A DNA stretch of 50,960 nucleotides, from positions 10,406 to 61,365 of the forward strand of contig NZ_AOJN01000064.1 of NCBI RefSeq assembly GCF_000337335.1, written 5' to 3'. Shown here piece by piece: positions 7,850 through 16,552 of the stretch. Position numbers and translations under genes: made by a program. Position 1 is the stretch's first letter. Each line of letters begins with the position of its first letter. A model generated the notes under the pieces. That model saw only the letters and a list, made by a program, of their open reading frames with translations, had not been told where the DNA came from and made no database searches. This DNA comes from Halorubrum distributum JCM 10118. Its GTDB lineage: Archaea > Halobacteriota > Halobacteria > Halobacteriales > Haloferacaceae.

Positions 7850-9793
7850 TCAGTCGTCGTCGCTCTCGGCGTCCTCGACGATCCGGGCGGTGCGCTCCTG
7901 CGCGCGGTCGATGAACTCCTGTGGCAGCTCGTCGATCTCGCCGGCCTGAACGCCCCAGAGGTGCGCGTACAGCCCGTCGTTGTCGAGCAGCTCGTCGTGG
8001 GTGCCGCGCTCGGCGATCTTCCCGCCCTCCAGCACGAGGATCGTGTCCGCGTCCTTGATCGTCGAGAGCCGGTGGGCGATCGCGAACGTCGTCCGTTCCT
8101 CCGTGAGCCGGTCGAGCGAGCGCTGGATCAGCATCTCCGTCTCCGTGTCGACGTCGGAGGTCGCCTCGTCGAGGATGAGGATGTCCGGGTCGGTCAGCAC
8201 GGCGCGCGCGATGGTGATCCGCTGGCGCTGACCGCCGGAGAGCTTCACGCCGCGCTCGCCGACCATCGTGTCGTAGCCGTCGGGGAGGTTCTGGATGAAG
8301 TCGTGGGCCTCGGCGGCCTCGGCTGCCTCGCGGACCTCCTCGTCGGTCGCGTCGAAGGTGCCGTAGGTGATGTTCTCGCGGACGGTGCCGTAGAACAGGT
8401 ACGACGACTGCCCGACGTAGCCGATCGAGCGGCGCAGCGACCGCAGCGTCACGTCGCCGACGTTCTGGTCGTCGATCCGAATTTCCCCGTCGTCGACGTC
8501 GTACATCCGGAGGAGGAGCTTGAGGACGGTCGACTTACCGGCGCCGGTGGGACCGACGAGGGCGAGCGTCTCGCCGCCCTCGACCTCGAAGTCGATGTCC
8601 TCGACGATGGTCTCGTCGTCGTAGCCGAAGGAGACGTCGTCGTACACCACGTGTCCCTCGTCGACGGCGAGCTCCTCGGCGTCGCGGTCCTCCGCCAGCT
8701 TCGAGGGCTCGTCCATCAGCCCGAAGATCCGCGCGGAGGAGGCGCGGGCGCGCTGGTACATGTTGATGATCTGCCCGAACTGCGCCATCGGCCAGATGAA
8801 CCGCTGCGTGTAGAGGATGAACACGACGAACATCCCCTCGGAGAGCTCGCCGGTGAACGGTCCGGGCGGCCCCTGGAACACCCAGAGCCCGCCGACGATG
8901 AACGTGAGCACGAAGCCGATGCCGGCGAGGACGCGGAGCGCGGGGAAGAACTTGATCCGCGTCTCGATGGCGTCCCAGTTCGCGTCGAAGTAGTCGAAGG
9001 AGACGTCGTCGACGCGGTCGGACTCGTAAGACTCGGTGTTGGCGGCCTTGATCACCTGGATGCCGCCGAGGTTGTTCTCCAGCCGGGAGTTCATCTTGCC
9101 CACCGTCGACCGCACCTCGGCGTACTTCGGCTGAATGATCTTGATGAACAGGTAGGTGAACCCGGCGATGACGGGGACGGGAAGCAGCGCGACCAAGGCG
9201 AGCTGCCAGTTGATCCAGAAGAGGAGGACGCCGATCCCGACCACCATCACGGAGAGGCGGAACACGGAGTTCATCCCGTCGTTGAGGAACCGCTCCAAGC
9301 GGTTCACGTCGTTCGAGAGGATGGACATCATCTCCCCGGTCTGCTTGTCCGAGAAGAAGTCCATGTTGAGCCGCTGCATCTGGTCGTACGTGTCGGTCCG
9401 GACGTCGTGCTGGATGTTCTGTGCGAACGCGTTGAACCCCCAGTTGCGGACCCAGTGGAACCCGGCGCCGAAGGCGAACGCCCCGGCCAGCACCGCGATC
9501 GTGAACCAGAACTGCGCCGCCTGTTCCGTCGGGAGCCACGCGTCCGGCAGCAACACGAGCGGGATCTGCTCGTCGAACGCGGCCTCGCCGCGGAAGATCG
9601 CGTCGAGGGCGATCCCGAGCATCAGCGGGGGAAGCAGATCGAGCAGCCGCGCGAAGACGCTCGCGAGGATCCCCACCGTCACCTGCGGGACGTAGTCGCG
9701 GCCGTACTCGACGAACAGCCGCTTCATCGGATTCTCGATCTTGTCCCGCTGCTCCTCGAAGGGATCGTCTTCCTCCCATTCGACGCCACTCAT
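7850..9793 (-). CDS. ABC exporter, fused permease and ATPase (MsbA/MDR-like)
   Basis: A 647-aa half-transporter. The N-terminal about 350 residues form the six-helix type I exporter domain (coupling-helix region with MQRLNMDFFSDKQTGEMMS). The C-terminal nucleotide-binding domain has Walker A GPTGAGKST, Q-loop YVGQSSYLF, signature LSGGQRQR, Walker B ILILDEATSDVD and the H-loop in IAHRLSTI. It would act as a homodimer exporting lipid, drug or peptide; the substrate is unknown. ATG at 9793 is preferred; a GTG one codon upstream is possible. There is no partner gene nearby. Confidence 0.93.
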   Translation of the reverse strand: MSGVEWEEDDPFEEQRDKIENPMKRLFVEYGRDYVPQVTVGILASVFARLLDLLPPLMLGIALDAIFRGEAAFDEQIPLVLLPDAWLPTEQAAQFWFTIAVLAGAFAFGAGFHWVRNWGFNAFAQNIQHDVRTDTYDQMQRLNMDFFSDKQTGEMMSILSNDVNRLERFLNDGMNSVFRLSVMVVGIGVLLFWINWQLALVALLPVPVIAGFTYLFIKIIQPKYAEVRSTVGKMNSRLENNLGGIQVIKAANTESYESDRVDDVSFDYFDANWDAIETRIKFFPALRVLAGIGFVLTFIVGGLWVFQGPPGPFTGELSEGMFVVFILYTQRFIWPMAQFGQIINMYQRARASSARIFGLMDEPSKLAEDRDAEELAVDEGHVVYDDVSFGYDDETIVEDIDFEVEGGETLALVGPTGAGKSTVLKLLLRMYDVDDGEIRIDDQNVGDVTLRSLRRSIGYVGQSSYLFYGTVRENITYGTFDATDEEVREAAEAAEAHDFIQNLPDGYDTMVGERGVKLSGGQRQRITIARAVLTDPDILILDEATSDVDTETEMLIQRSLDRLTEERTTFAIAHRLSTIKDADTILVLEGGKIAERGTHDELLDNDGLYAHLWGVQAGEIDELPQEFIDRAQERTARIVEDAESDDD

Positions 9794-10008
9794 CACAAAA
9801 TCGTATCAGGTAGGGCGGCAAATAGGTTTCCTTCGAACCGAAATACATCGGCAGAAAACGCCGGTAACGAGCGGTCGATCGGGTGATATCGACCTCGAGA
9901 ACGCGTTCGACGGCGGGGCGGCTCCGGTCGGGTCGGGGTAAGATCGGCGCGCGCGGGCATCGGTCCGGCGACTGCCCGTCGGCCTCACCTCTCGCGGCCC
10001 CGAGGCGG

Positions 10009-10287
10009 TCAGAGTTCGCGGCGCTCGACCTCGGTGTCGATCCCGGCCTCGTCGAGGTCCTCCCGGACGCGCCGCCGGAGCGGCTCCGGGACGCCGTCGC
10101 GCGGGACCGGCGCGGCCGTTCCGCCCTCGTCGTCGTCGGTCGGGACGGCCCAGTAGAGCACGCGGCCCGTCTCGGCGTAGAACTCCACCGCGTATCGGTC
10201 GCTACCCCCCTCGTAGTGGACGCGGGCGGCCGCGCCCTCCGCGCGCCACCCCTCCTGTTTGACCAAGGCGGCGATCGGATCTCGCAT
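10009..10287 (-). CDS. Conserved small haloarchaeal protein (92 aa)
   Basis: A 92-aa acidic protein beginning MRDPIAALVKQEGW. The middle (RVHYEGGSDRYAVEFYAETGRVLYW) predicts a small antiparallel sheet, and the end is a charged helix with LRRRVREDLDEAG. I have the impression of a widespread haloarchaeal family of unknown function but cannot name it with confidence. It is divergent from the RNase Z gene with about 116 bp between the starts, so the promoters are shared. Confidence 0.65.
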   Translation of the reverse strand: MRDPIAALVKQEGWRAEGAAARVHYEGGSDRYAVEFYAETGRVLYWAVPTDDDEGGTAAPVPRDGVPEPLRRRVREDLDEAGIDTEVERREL

Positions 10288-10403
10288 GCTCGCCCTCGGG
10301 CGGCCGGACTCATGTGGGTGTCGGCCGGCGCTCCGCGAGGCCGAGCCGACCGCCGCTCTCCCGCATCGACACCGGTTTACAACCGCCGCCCCGACGACTC
10401 GGC

Positions 10404-11336
10404 ATGTCTCTTCGCGTCACCTTCCTCGGGACGGGCGGCGCCGTCCCGACCGTCGAGCGCGCGGCGAGCGCCGTCTTCGTCAACCGCGAGGGCGACCGCT
10501 TCCTCTTCGACTGCGGCGAGGGCACCCAGCGCGAGATGATGCGCGCCGGCACCGGGTTCGCCGTCGACCGCGTGTTCGTCTCCCACCTCCACGGCGACCA
10601 CGTCCTCGGCATCCCCGGCCTCGTCCAGACGCTCGGGTTCAACGACCGCACCGACCCGCTGACGGTCCACTGCCCGCTGGGGACCGACGACCACCTTCAC
10701 GACCTCGTCCACGCGGTCGGCCACGACCCGGCGTTCCCGGTCCGGATCGAGCCGGTCGCCCCCGGCGAGGTCGCCTACGAGACCGACGAGTACGAGGTCC
10801 GCGCGTTCGAGACGGAACACCGGACCGTCTCGCAGGGGTACGTCTTGGAAGAGGACGACCGCCCCGGCCGGTTCGACCGCCCGAAGGCGGAGGCGCTCGG
10901 CGTCCCCGTCGGCCCGAAGTTCGGGCGCCTCCACGAGGGCGAGTCCGTCGAGGCCGAGGACGGGACGGTCGTCGAGCCCGAGCAAGTCGTCGGCCCGCCC
11001 CGCCCGGGCCGCAAGTTGGTGTACACCGCGGACACGCGCCCGCGAGAAGCGACCGTCGAAGCGGCCAAGGACGCCGATCTGCTCATCCACGACGCCACTT
11101 TCGCCGACGACATGGCCGACCGCGCCCGCGACACGGCCCACTCCACCGGCCGCGAGGCGGGGTCGATCGCCGACCGTGCGGACGCGAAGCGGCTCGCCTT
11201 GGTCCACATCTCCTCGCGCTACGCGGCCGACGCGCGACCGATCCGCCGCGACGCCCGCGAGGCCTTCGACGGCGAGTGTATCCTCCCCGACGACGGCGAC
11301 CTGATCGAGGTGCCGTTCCCCGACGCGGACGACTGA
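10404..11336 (+). CDS. rnz: Ribonuclease Z (tRNA 3'-end endonuclease)
   Basis: A 310-aa short-form RNase Z of the metallo-beta-lactamase superfamily. The zinc motif HLHGDH is at residues 61-66, preceded by FLGTGGAVPT and FDCGEGTQRE. Further conserved blocks are the flexible-arm region (GVPVGPKFGRLHEGESV), YTADTRP and HISSRY with the late histidine ligand. It cleaves 3' trailers from pre-tRNA in the cytoplasm. The ATG at 10404 gives the usual N-terminus MSLRVTFLG; the longer upstream frame is arginine/proline-rich and non-homologous. Length is normal for archaea. Confidence 0.95.
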   Translation: MSLRVTFLGTGGAVPTVERAASAVFVNREGDRFLFDCGEGTQREMMRAGTGFAVDRVFVSHLHGDHVLGIPGLVQTLGFNDRTDPLTVHCPLGTDDHLHDLVHAVGHDPAFPVRIEPVAPGEVAYETDEYEVRAFETEHRTVSQGYVLEEDDRPGRFDRPKAEALGVPVGPKFGRLHEGESVEAEDGTVVEPEQVVGPPRPGRKLVYTADTRPREATVEAAKDADLLIHDATFADDMADRARDTAHSTGREAGSIADRADAKRLALVHISSRYAADARPIRRDAREAFDGECILPDDGDLIEVPFPDADD

Positions 11337-11398
11337 CACGGCGGGTCCGCATGAACGAATCGACGTTCGACGAACGATCCCGTAGCCGAGACCACCGA

Positions 11399-11550
11399 AG
11401 CCCCAGCCGCTCGGCTGTACGTAACTAGTTCTCGAACAGCGGAGAACGCCTCCAAAGCCCCAGCCGCGAGGCCGCAGTACGCTCGTTGCGCTCCTCGCTC
11501 GCGCTGCTCGCTGCGGTGCTTATGTCGCCTACTGCGGCCTCGCGGCTGCC
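11399..11550. repeat. Inverted-repeat element in a 628-bp gene-free stretch
   Basis: Between rnz and rpa3 there is no convincing gene for 628 bp (11337-11964). It holds an 18-bp perfect inverted repeat (arms 11462-11479 and 11530-11547, AGCCGCGAGGCCGCAGTA) around a 50-bp spacer. The outer arms extend with a shared CAAAG. A second, shorter relative of the left arm (AAGCCCCAGCCGC) lies at 11399 and folds on itself (CAGCCG-CT-CGGCTG, 11404-11417). Another 6-bp stem, GTTCTC/GAGAAC, spans 11428-11447. The following 11550-11720 is C-rich and skewed. This looks like a REP/MITE-type dispersed element; copy number elsewhere cannot be judged here. Confidence 0.65.
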
Positions 11551-11964
11551 CCTTTGAGTCCCGCCCCGCACCGCTTCGCACCACTGCCTCACTCCTCCCC
11601 AGCCTCGCGGTTCGCGCTCTGCGAGCGCTCACCGCGTCCCTCGCGCGTGCGACTCGCGCCCTACTGGGCGCTCGTCGGCACGCGCCACCGCTCCGCTTCG
11701 TCACCTCCGTCGGATCTCCACCTGTGTGACTCCGGCCCGTGTGATCGTTCCACTCGAAACGAAGCCCGCGCACGGCTGACGGGCGTCTGACGCGAGCGAG
11801 GTCGTCCCGTCGGCCGATCTCCGCGGATCGAAAGAACACCGCGTAGCGGCCCTCAAGCGGGCGTTTCGTTTCACTTTCACCACGGTCACGTACATTTTAA
11901 TACCATCTGGAACCAACCGTCGTACGCCTCCCACTGAAAACAAGACCGGAGGCGGAGACACCCC

Positions 11965-12891
11965 ATGAGCGAACTGCGACAGGAAGCGGAAGCGATAGCG
12001 GAACAGTTCTCGGACCACACCGACGTCGACCCCGACGACGTCGAGGAGCGGCTGACGACGCTCGTCGACGAGTACCGCGTACCGCTCGACGAGGCGAGCC
12101 GGAGCGTCACCAACAGCTACCTCGAAGACGCCGGCATGGAGCGCGACGAGCTCGGCCGCGGCGGCAGCGAGGAGGTCCTCGTCAACGACATCGACGAGGA
12201 CGAGCAGTGGGTCGACCTGCGCGTGAAGCTGGTCGACCTCTGGGAGCCCCGGAGCGACTCCATCTCGCAGGTCGGCCTCCTCGGCGACGAGTCGGGCACG
12301 ATCAAGTTCGTCGCCTTCGAGACCTCCGACCTCCCCGAGCTGACGGAGGGGCAGGCGTACGAGCTCTCGAACGTCGTCACCGACGAGTACGAGGGGAGCT
12401 ACTCGGTGAAGCTCAACCGGACGACCGGTATCACCGAGATCGACGAGGAGATCGAGGTCGGCGACAACGCCGACACCGTCGAGGGCGCCCTCGTGGACAT
12501 CCAGTCCGGCTCCGGGCTTATCAAGCGCTGCCCCGAGGAGGACTGTACGCGCGTCCTCCAGAACGGGCGCTGCTCGGAACACGGCCAGGTCGAGGGCGAG
12601 TTCGACCTCCGGATCAAGGGCGTCCTCGACGACGGCGAGACCGTCACCGAGGTCATCTTCGACCGCGAGGCCACCGAGGAGCTCACCGGCATGACCCTCG
12701 AAGCGGCCAAGGACATGGCGATGGACGCGCTCGACACCACCGTCGTCGCCGAGGAGATGGGCGAGGACGTGCTCGGGCGCTACTACCGCGTCACCGGCCC
12801 GACGTTCGGCCGGTACGTCCTGGTCGACGAGATGGACGAGCCCGGGAGAGTCGACGTTGAAAGCGCGCTGATCGAAGCGAGGTCGATTTGA
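11965..12891 (+). CDS. rpa3: Replication protein A homologue, RPA3-type ssDNA-binding protein
   Basis: A 308-aa acidic protein with one OB-fold (about 70-165, including WVDLRVKLVDLWEP and GLLGDESGTIKFVAFE) and a zinc-binding segment (CPEEDCTRVLQNGRCSEHG, about 190-208), then a C-terminal winged region. Haloarchaea have three RPA types; the single OB fold, the length near 310 aa and the directly following RPA-associated protein match the rpa3-rpap3 operon of Haloferax and not the longer Rpa1/Rpa2. It coats single-stranded DNA during replication and repair. A TATA-like ttttaata (11894-11901) lies upstream, and GGAGG (11948-11952) precedes the ATG. Confidence 0.88.
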   Translation: MSELRQEAEAIAEQFSDHTDVDPDDVEERLTTLVDEYRVPLDEASRSVTNSYLEDAGMERDELGRGGSEEVLVNDIDEDEQWVDLRVKLVDLWEPRSDSISQVGLLGDESGTIKFVAFETSDLPELTEGQAYELSNVVTDEYEGSYSVKLNRTTGITEIDEEIEVGDNADTVEGALVDIQSGSGLIKRCPEEDCTRVLQNGRCSEHGQVEGEFDLRIKGVLDDGETVTEVIFDREATEELTGMTLEAAKDMAMDALDTTVVAEEMGEDVLGRYYRVTGPTFGRYVLVDEMDEPGRVDVESALIEARSI

Positions 12892-12892
12892 A

Positions 12893-13558
12893 ATGAGCCA
12901 GTCAGCCCCCACCCGAGAGGTCGCCCGGCGCGTGTTCGCGAGCGAGTTCAACGACGCCGGCTACACGTTCACCGAGTCCGACGACGAGCGCGCCCCCGTC
13001 TACGCGCTGTTACCGACTGGCGAGTCCTCGAACCGCGTGTTCTTCGTCGGCACTCTCACGGAGAAGGAGGACGTCGGCGAGGACAGCGAGTACTGGCGCG
13101 GCCGCATCGTCGACCCGACGGGCACGTTCTTCGTGTACGCCGGCCAGTACCAGCCGGAAGCCGCTTCCAAACTCCGGGACTTGGAGCCCCCGGCCTACGT
13201 CGCAGTCGTGGGGAAGCCCCGGACCTACGAGACCGACGACGGCACGGTCCGGGTCTCCGTCCGCCCCGAGTCGATCACCGAGGTCGACGCCGCCACCCGC
13301 GACCGCTGGGTCGCGGAGACCGCTCGCCGCACCGTCGAGCGCGTCGCCGCGTTCGACGACGAGGGCAACGAGTACGCGCGGATGGCCCGCGAGGAGTACG
13401 ACCTCGATCCCGAGACGTACAAGGCCGCCGCACTGTCGGCGCTGGAGGACCTCGACGAGAGCGGCGACGAGCTCGCGGGCGACGAGTCCGGGAGCGACGA
13501 CGCCACGCTCGACGACGCCTCGGACGGGACCGACCCGGCCGGCACGCCGGAGCCCTGA
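12893..13558 (+). CDS. rpap3: RPA-associated protein (RPAP3-type, COG3390)
   Basis: A 221-aa protein whose start lies one base after the rpa3 stop, so the two are translationally coupled. It begins MSQSAPTREVARRVFASEF and has an OB-like core (RVFFVGTLTEKEDVG, YWRGRIVDPTGTFFVYAGQYQPEA, ppayVAVVGKPRTY) and a helical, acid-rich tail. RPAPs are specific partners of their cognate RPA, and here the partner would be the upstream Rpa3. The 3' end of the gene is built from a 25-bp tandem repeat that runs through the stop codon, so the last dozen residues (TDPAGTPEP) are probably lineage-specific. Confidence 0.87.
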   Translation: MSQSAPTREVARRVFASEFNDAGYTFTESDDERAPVYALLPTGESSNRVFFVGTLTEKEDVGEDSEYWRGRIVDPTGTFFVYAGQYQPEAASKLRDLEPPAYVAVVGKPRTYETDDGTVRVSVRPESITEVDAATRDRWVAETARRTVERVAAFDDEGNEYARMAREEYDLDPETYKAAALSALEDLDESGDELAGDESGSDDATLDDASDGTDPAGTPEP

Positions 13559-13618
13559 CGCGGCCGGCGGCTCGGCGTTCTGACGCGGTCGGCGCGCCGG
13601 AACGCTGACGCGCTAACC
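13530..13618. repeat. 25-bp tandem repeat spanning the rpap3 stop codon
   Basis: Units begin at 13530, 13555, 13580 and 13605 (the last partial), each starting C(C/T)GAC(C/G)CGG. The first copy is coding, the second contains the stop codon at 13556-13558, and the others are downstream. Copies are imperfect. Confidence 0.7.
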
Positions 13619-13723
13619 CCAGATTTTCGCGGGGTTCGGCGCGGCTCTGCCTCCGTACGCGATTTTCGCTCTTGCGATCGTCTGACAAACGCTTAAGTGA
13701 TCCGCGGAACGAACGGTCCGATA

Positions 13724-14128
13724 ATGGGCAACAAGAACAAGACGATCTCGTTCCGCGTCAACGAGGACGCGTTCGAGACCCTCCGCGACATCGCCGAGGA
13801 GCGAGACATCTCGCTGTCTGCGGTCTTCCGGGACTACGTGGACACGCTCGTTGCCCACGACGGTCAGGTCCGGGTTATCCCGGAGGCCGAACTGGACAGC
13901 ATGGGCGACAGCGGGGAGTCGTTCCCCCCGAAGATCGAGGTCCCGAAGAGCTTCGTCCGCGAGCACGAGCGCCTGGAGCTCGAGGCCGAACACCTCCGCG
14001 AGCAGCTCGAAGAGCACAAGCGCTACGTCAACTACCTCCGCGAGCAGCTGGAGGACGGCGACGAGGAAGTCATCCAGCTGGAGGACCTCGACGGCGAGCC
14101 CGACGAGCCCTCGTTCCGCCTCGGATAA
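13724..14128 (+). CDS. Ribbon-helix-helix protein with coiled-coil tail
   Basis: A 134-aa protein. The N-terminus, KTISFRVNEDAFETLRDIAE followed by ERDISLSAVFRDYVDTLV, is a CopG/Arc-type ribbon-helix-helix fold expected to dimerise and bind DNA. Residues 75-120 form a leucine-rich coiled coil (LELEAEHLREQLEEHKRY). A TATA-like cttaag (13692-13697) is about 28 bp before the ATG. The target is unknown; two GATTTTCGC direct repeats lie just upstream (13622-13630, 13661-13669) and could be autoregulatory, but that is inference. It is monocistronic. Confidence 0.8.
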   Translation: MGNKNKTISFRVNEDAFETLRDIAEERDISLSAVFRDYVDTLVAHDGQVRVIPEAELDSMGDSGESFPPKIEVPKSFVREHERLELEAEHLREQLEEHKRYVNYLREQLEDGDEEVIQLEDLDGEPDEPSFRLG

Positions 14129-14333
14129 CCCTTCGATCCGGGCGAGACCGCCCGTCCAACCGATTCTCTCGCGCCACTCGCGGTCGCCGAGCCGCGGCGC
14201 CGCGACGCCCGGCTCCCGCGCCGGACGACCGACCCCCGCGCGAAAACCTTCCTGTTCGTCCGTTACTGACCGACGAAACGCCCATCTTGGCGAAAATATT
14301 GCCGAACGAGTCGGAGTTTGTTCAGAAACGTCC

Positions 14334-14417
14334 GATTCTCCCCGAATCTGATGGACGGTCTCTCAGCGCGAAGCCGCTATTTCTGATTATACTAAATTAT
14401 TTACGAAAACGATATTA
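14334..14417 (+). promoter_or_regulatory. Promoter region of the 2-oxoacid dehydrogenase operon
   Basis: The 332-bp gap 14129-14460 holds no gene. It has a small inverted repeat (GATTC-tcccc-GAATC, 14334-14348, with outer CGTCC/GGACG partly pairing), then an A/T-rich run ending in a TATA-like gatatta (14411-14417). A start site about 25 bp further would fall near 14440, at the ATG of a 7-codon ORF. Confidence 0.5.
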
Positions 14418-14440
14418 CCCGGGCGGTGGACGTATCTGAC

Positions 14441-14464
14441 ATGCGAAGGTGGGTTCGACCGTGA
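14441..14464 (+). CDS. Possible leaderless 7-codon upstream ORF (MRRWVRP)
   Basis: ATG at 14441 lies about 27 bp after the TATA-like gatatta, where a leaderless transcript would begin. It encodes MRRWVRP and stops at TGA 14462-14464, overlapping the GTG (14461) proposed as the start of pdhA. If translated it would couple initiation of the operon to a mini-ORF. No homology test is possible at this length. Confidence 0.3.
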   Translation: MRRWVRP

Positions 14465-15564
14465 CCGTGTTCGACAGGGCGTACGACGATACGGTTCGCG
14501 TCCTCGACGAGGACGGCGAGGTCGTCGGCGATCTCCCCGACCTCGACGACGAGTCGCTCGTCGAGATGTACAGGCACATGCGGCTGGCGCGCCACTTCGA
14601 CGGCCGCGCGGTGAGCCTCCAGCGGCAGGGCCGGATGGGGACGTACCCCCCGCTCTCTGGACAGGAGGGCGCCCAGATCGGGTCGGCGTACGCGCTCGAC
14701 GCGGACGACTGGATGGTCCCGTCGTACCGCGAGCACGGCGCCGCCCTGGTTCACGGGCTGCCGCTCAAACAGACGCTGCTCTACTGGATGGGCCACGAGG
14801 ACGGGAACCGCGCGCCAGACGGCGTCAACGTCTTCCCGGTCGCCGTCCCCATCGCGTCGCAGGTCCCCCACGCGACGGGCGCCGCGTGGGCCTCGAAGCT
14901 CCGCGGCGAGAACGACGCGTTCATCTGCTACTTCGGCGACGGCGCGACGAGCGAGGGCGACTTCCACGAGGGGGTCAACTTCGCCGGCGTGTTCGACACG
15001 CCGACCGTCTTCTTCTGTAACAACAATCAGTGGGCGATCTCCGTCCCCCGCGAGCGCCAGACTCGGAGCGCGACGCTGGCGCAGAAGGCGGAGGCGTACG
15101 GCATCGACGGCGTCCAAGTCGACGGGATGGACCCGCTCGCGGTGTACAGCGTCACGGAAGCGGCCTTGGAGAAGGCGCGCGACCCCGAGACGGACCGGCC
15201 GCGGCCGACGCTCATCGAGGCGGTCCAGTACCGCTTCGGCGCGCACACGACCGCCGACGACCCGACCGTCTACCGCGACGACGACGAGGTCGAAAGCTGG
15301 AAGCGCAAGGATCCGATCGACCGGCTGGAGTCGTACCTCCGCGGCGAGGGCGTCCTCGACGACGAGCGCGTCGCGGAGATCGAGTCGTCGGTCGAGGCGC
15401 AGGTCGCGGACGCGATCGACGCGGCGGAGTCGATGGCGCGGCCCGACCCGCGCGAGCTGTTCGAGCACGCCTACGCGGAGCTTCCGCCGGAACTGGAGCG
15501 GCAGTACGAGGAGTTCGCCGCGCTGCACGACGAGCGCGGCGACGCGGCGTTCCTGGAGGATTGA
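14461..15564 (+). CDS. pdhA: 2-oxoacid dehydrogenase E1 component, alpha subunit
   Basis: A 367-aa ThDP-dependent E1-alpha. The ThDP/Mg2+ motif is GDGATSEGDFHEGVNFAGVF followed by NNNQWAIS. Earlier conserved blocks are QRQGRMGTYPPLSGQEGAQ and PSYREHGAAL. Start is uncertain: GTG at 14461 (MTVFDRAYDD) or in-frame GTG at 14449; no in-frame ATG fits. With E1-beta, E2 and E3 it forms an acyl-transferring 2-oxoacid dehydrogenase complex. In haloarchaea pyruvate is normally oxidised by ferredoxin oxidoreductase, and the substrate of these complexes (branched-chain 2-oxoacids in one Haloferax study, as I recall) is not fixed by sequence. First gene of a five-ORF operon. Confidence 0.93.
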   Translation: MTVFDRAYDDTVRVLDEDGEVVGDLPDLDDESLVEMYRHMRLARHFDGRAVSLQRQGRMGTYPPLSGQEGAQIGSAYALDADDWMVPSYREHGAALVHGLPLKQTLLYWMGHEDGNRAPDGVNVFPVAVPIASQVPHATGAAWASKLRGENDAFICYFGDGATSEGDFHEGVNFAGVFDTPTVFFCNNNQWAISVPRERQTRSATLAQKAEAYGIDGVQVDGMDPLAVYSVTEAALEKARDPETDRPRPTLIEAVQYRFGAHTTADDPTVYRDDDEVESWKRKDPIDRLESYLRGEGVLDDERVAEIESSVEAQVADAIDAAESMARPDPRELFEHAYAELPPELERQYEEFAALHDERGDAAFLED

Positions 15565-16551
15565 ATGACCGAGACACAGAACCTCACGCTGGTACAGGCG
15601 ATACGAGACGGATTACACACCGAACTGCGCGAGGACGACGACGTCGTCGTGATGGGCCAGGACGTCGGCAAGAACGGCGGTGTCTTCCGCGCCACCGAGG
15701 GCCTCTTCGACGAGTTCGGCGGCGACCGGGTGATCGACACCCCGCTCGCCGAGTCGGGCATCGTCGGCACCGCCGTCGGGATGGCCGCGATGGGGATGCG
15801 ACCGGTCCCGGAGATCCAGTTCTCCGGGTTCATGTACCCCGGCTTCGACCAGATCGTCTCGCACATGGCGCGGTTCCGCACCCGGAGCCGCGGGCGGTTC
15901 ACGCTCCCGATGACGCTGCGAGCCCCCTACGGCGGCGGCATCCGCGCACCGGAACACCACTCCGAGTCGAAGGAGGCGTTCTACGCCCACGAGGCGGGGC
16001 TGAAGGTCGTCATCCCTTCGACCCCCTACGAGGCGAAGGGGCTGCTCGCGGCGTCGATCCGCGACCCCGACCCGGTGATCTTCCTCGAACCGAAGCTGAT
16101 CTACCGGGCGTTCCGCGAGGAGGTGCCCGAGGAGCCGTACACGGTCCCCATCGGCGAGGCGGCCACGCGCCGCGAGGGCGACGACGTCGCGGTGTTCACC
16201 TACGGCGCCATGACCCGCCCCACGCTGGAGGCCGCCGAGACGCTCGGCGAGGAGGGGATCGAATGCGAGGTCGTCGACCTCCGGACGATATCGCCGCTGG
16301 ATCGCGAGGCGATCGTCGAGGCGTTCGAGAAGACCGGCCGCGCGGTCGTCGTCCACGAAGCGCCGAAGACGGGCGGGCTCGCGGGCGAGATCACGGCGAT
16401 CCTCCAGGAGGAGGCCCTCCTCTACCAGGAGGCGCCGATCGGCCGCGTCACCGGCTTCGACGTGCCGTACCCGCTGTACGCGCTGGAGGACTACTACCTC
16501 CCGTCCGCGGCGCGCATCGAGGACGGGATCTTGGAGGCGGTCGAATTTTAA
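15565..16551 (+). CDS. pdhB: 2-oxoacid dehydrogenase E1 component, beta subunit
   Basis: A 328-aa transketolase-like E1-beta starting directly after the E1-alpha stop with no gap. Diagnostic blocks are VVMGQDVGKNGGVFRATEGL, DTPLAESGIVGTAVGMA, ThDP-contacting EIQFSGFMYPGFDQ, APYGGGIRAPEHHSES and the C-terminal VVHEAPKTGG. It completes the alpha2beta2 E1 that decarboxylates the 2-oxoacid and reductively acylates the E2 lipoyl group. The TAA stop is followed after one base by the ATG of a short ORF. Confidence 0.95.
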   Translation: MTETQNLTLVQAIRDGLHTELREDDDVVVMGQDVGKNGGVFRATEGLFDEFGGDRVIDTPLAESGIVGTAVGMAAMGMRPVPEIQFSGFMYPGFDQIVSHMARFRTRSRGRFTLPMTLRAPYGGGIRAPEHHSESKEAFYAHEAGLKVVIPSTPYEAKGLLAASIRDPDPVIFLEPKLIYRAFREEVPEEPYTVPIGEAATRREGDDVAVFTYGAMTRPTLEAAETLGEEGIECEVVDLRTISPLDREAIVEAFEKTGRAVVVHEAPKTGGLAGEITAILQEEALLYQEAPIGRVTGFDVPYPLYALEDYYLPSAARIEDGILEAVEF

Positions 16552-16552
16552 G

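Noticed and set aside
11554-11790. 78-aa frame in the 628-bp gap before rpa3
   Set aside because: Ser/Arg/Pro-rich, basic and repeat-derived; no start signal.
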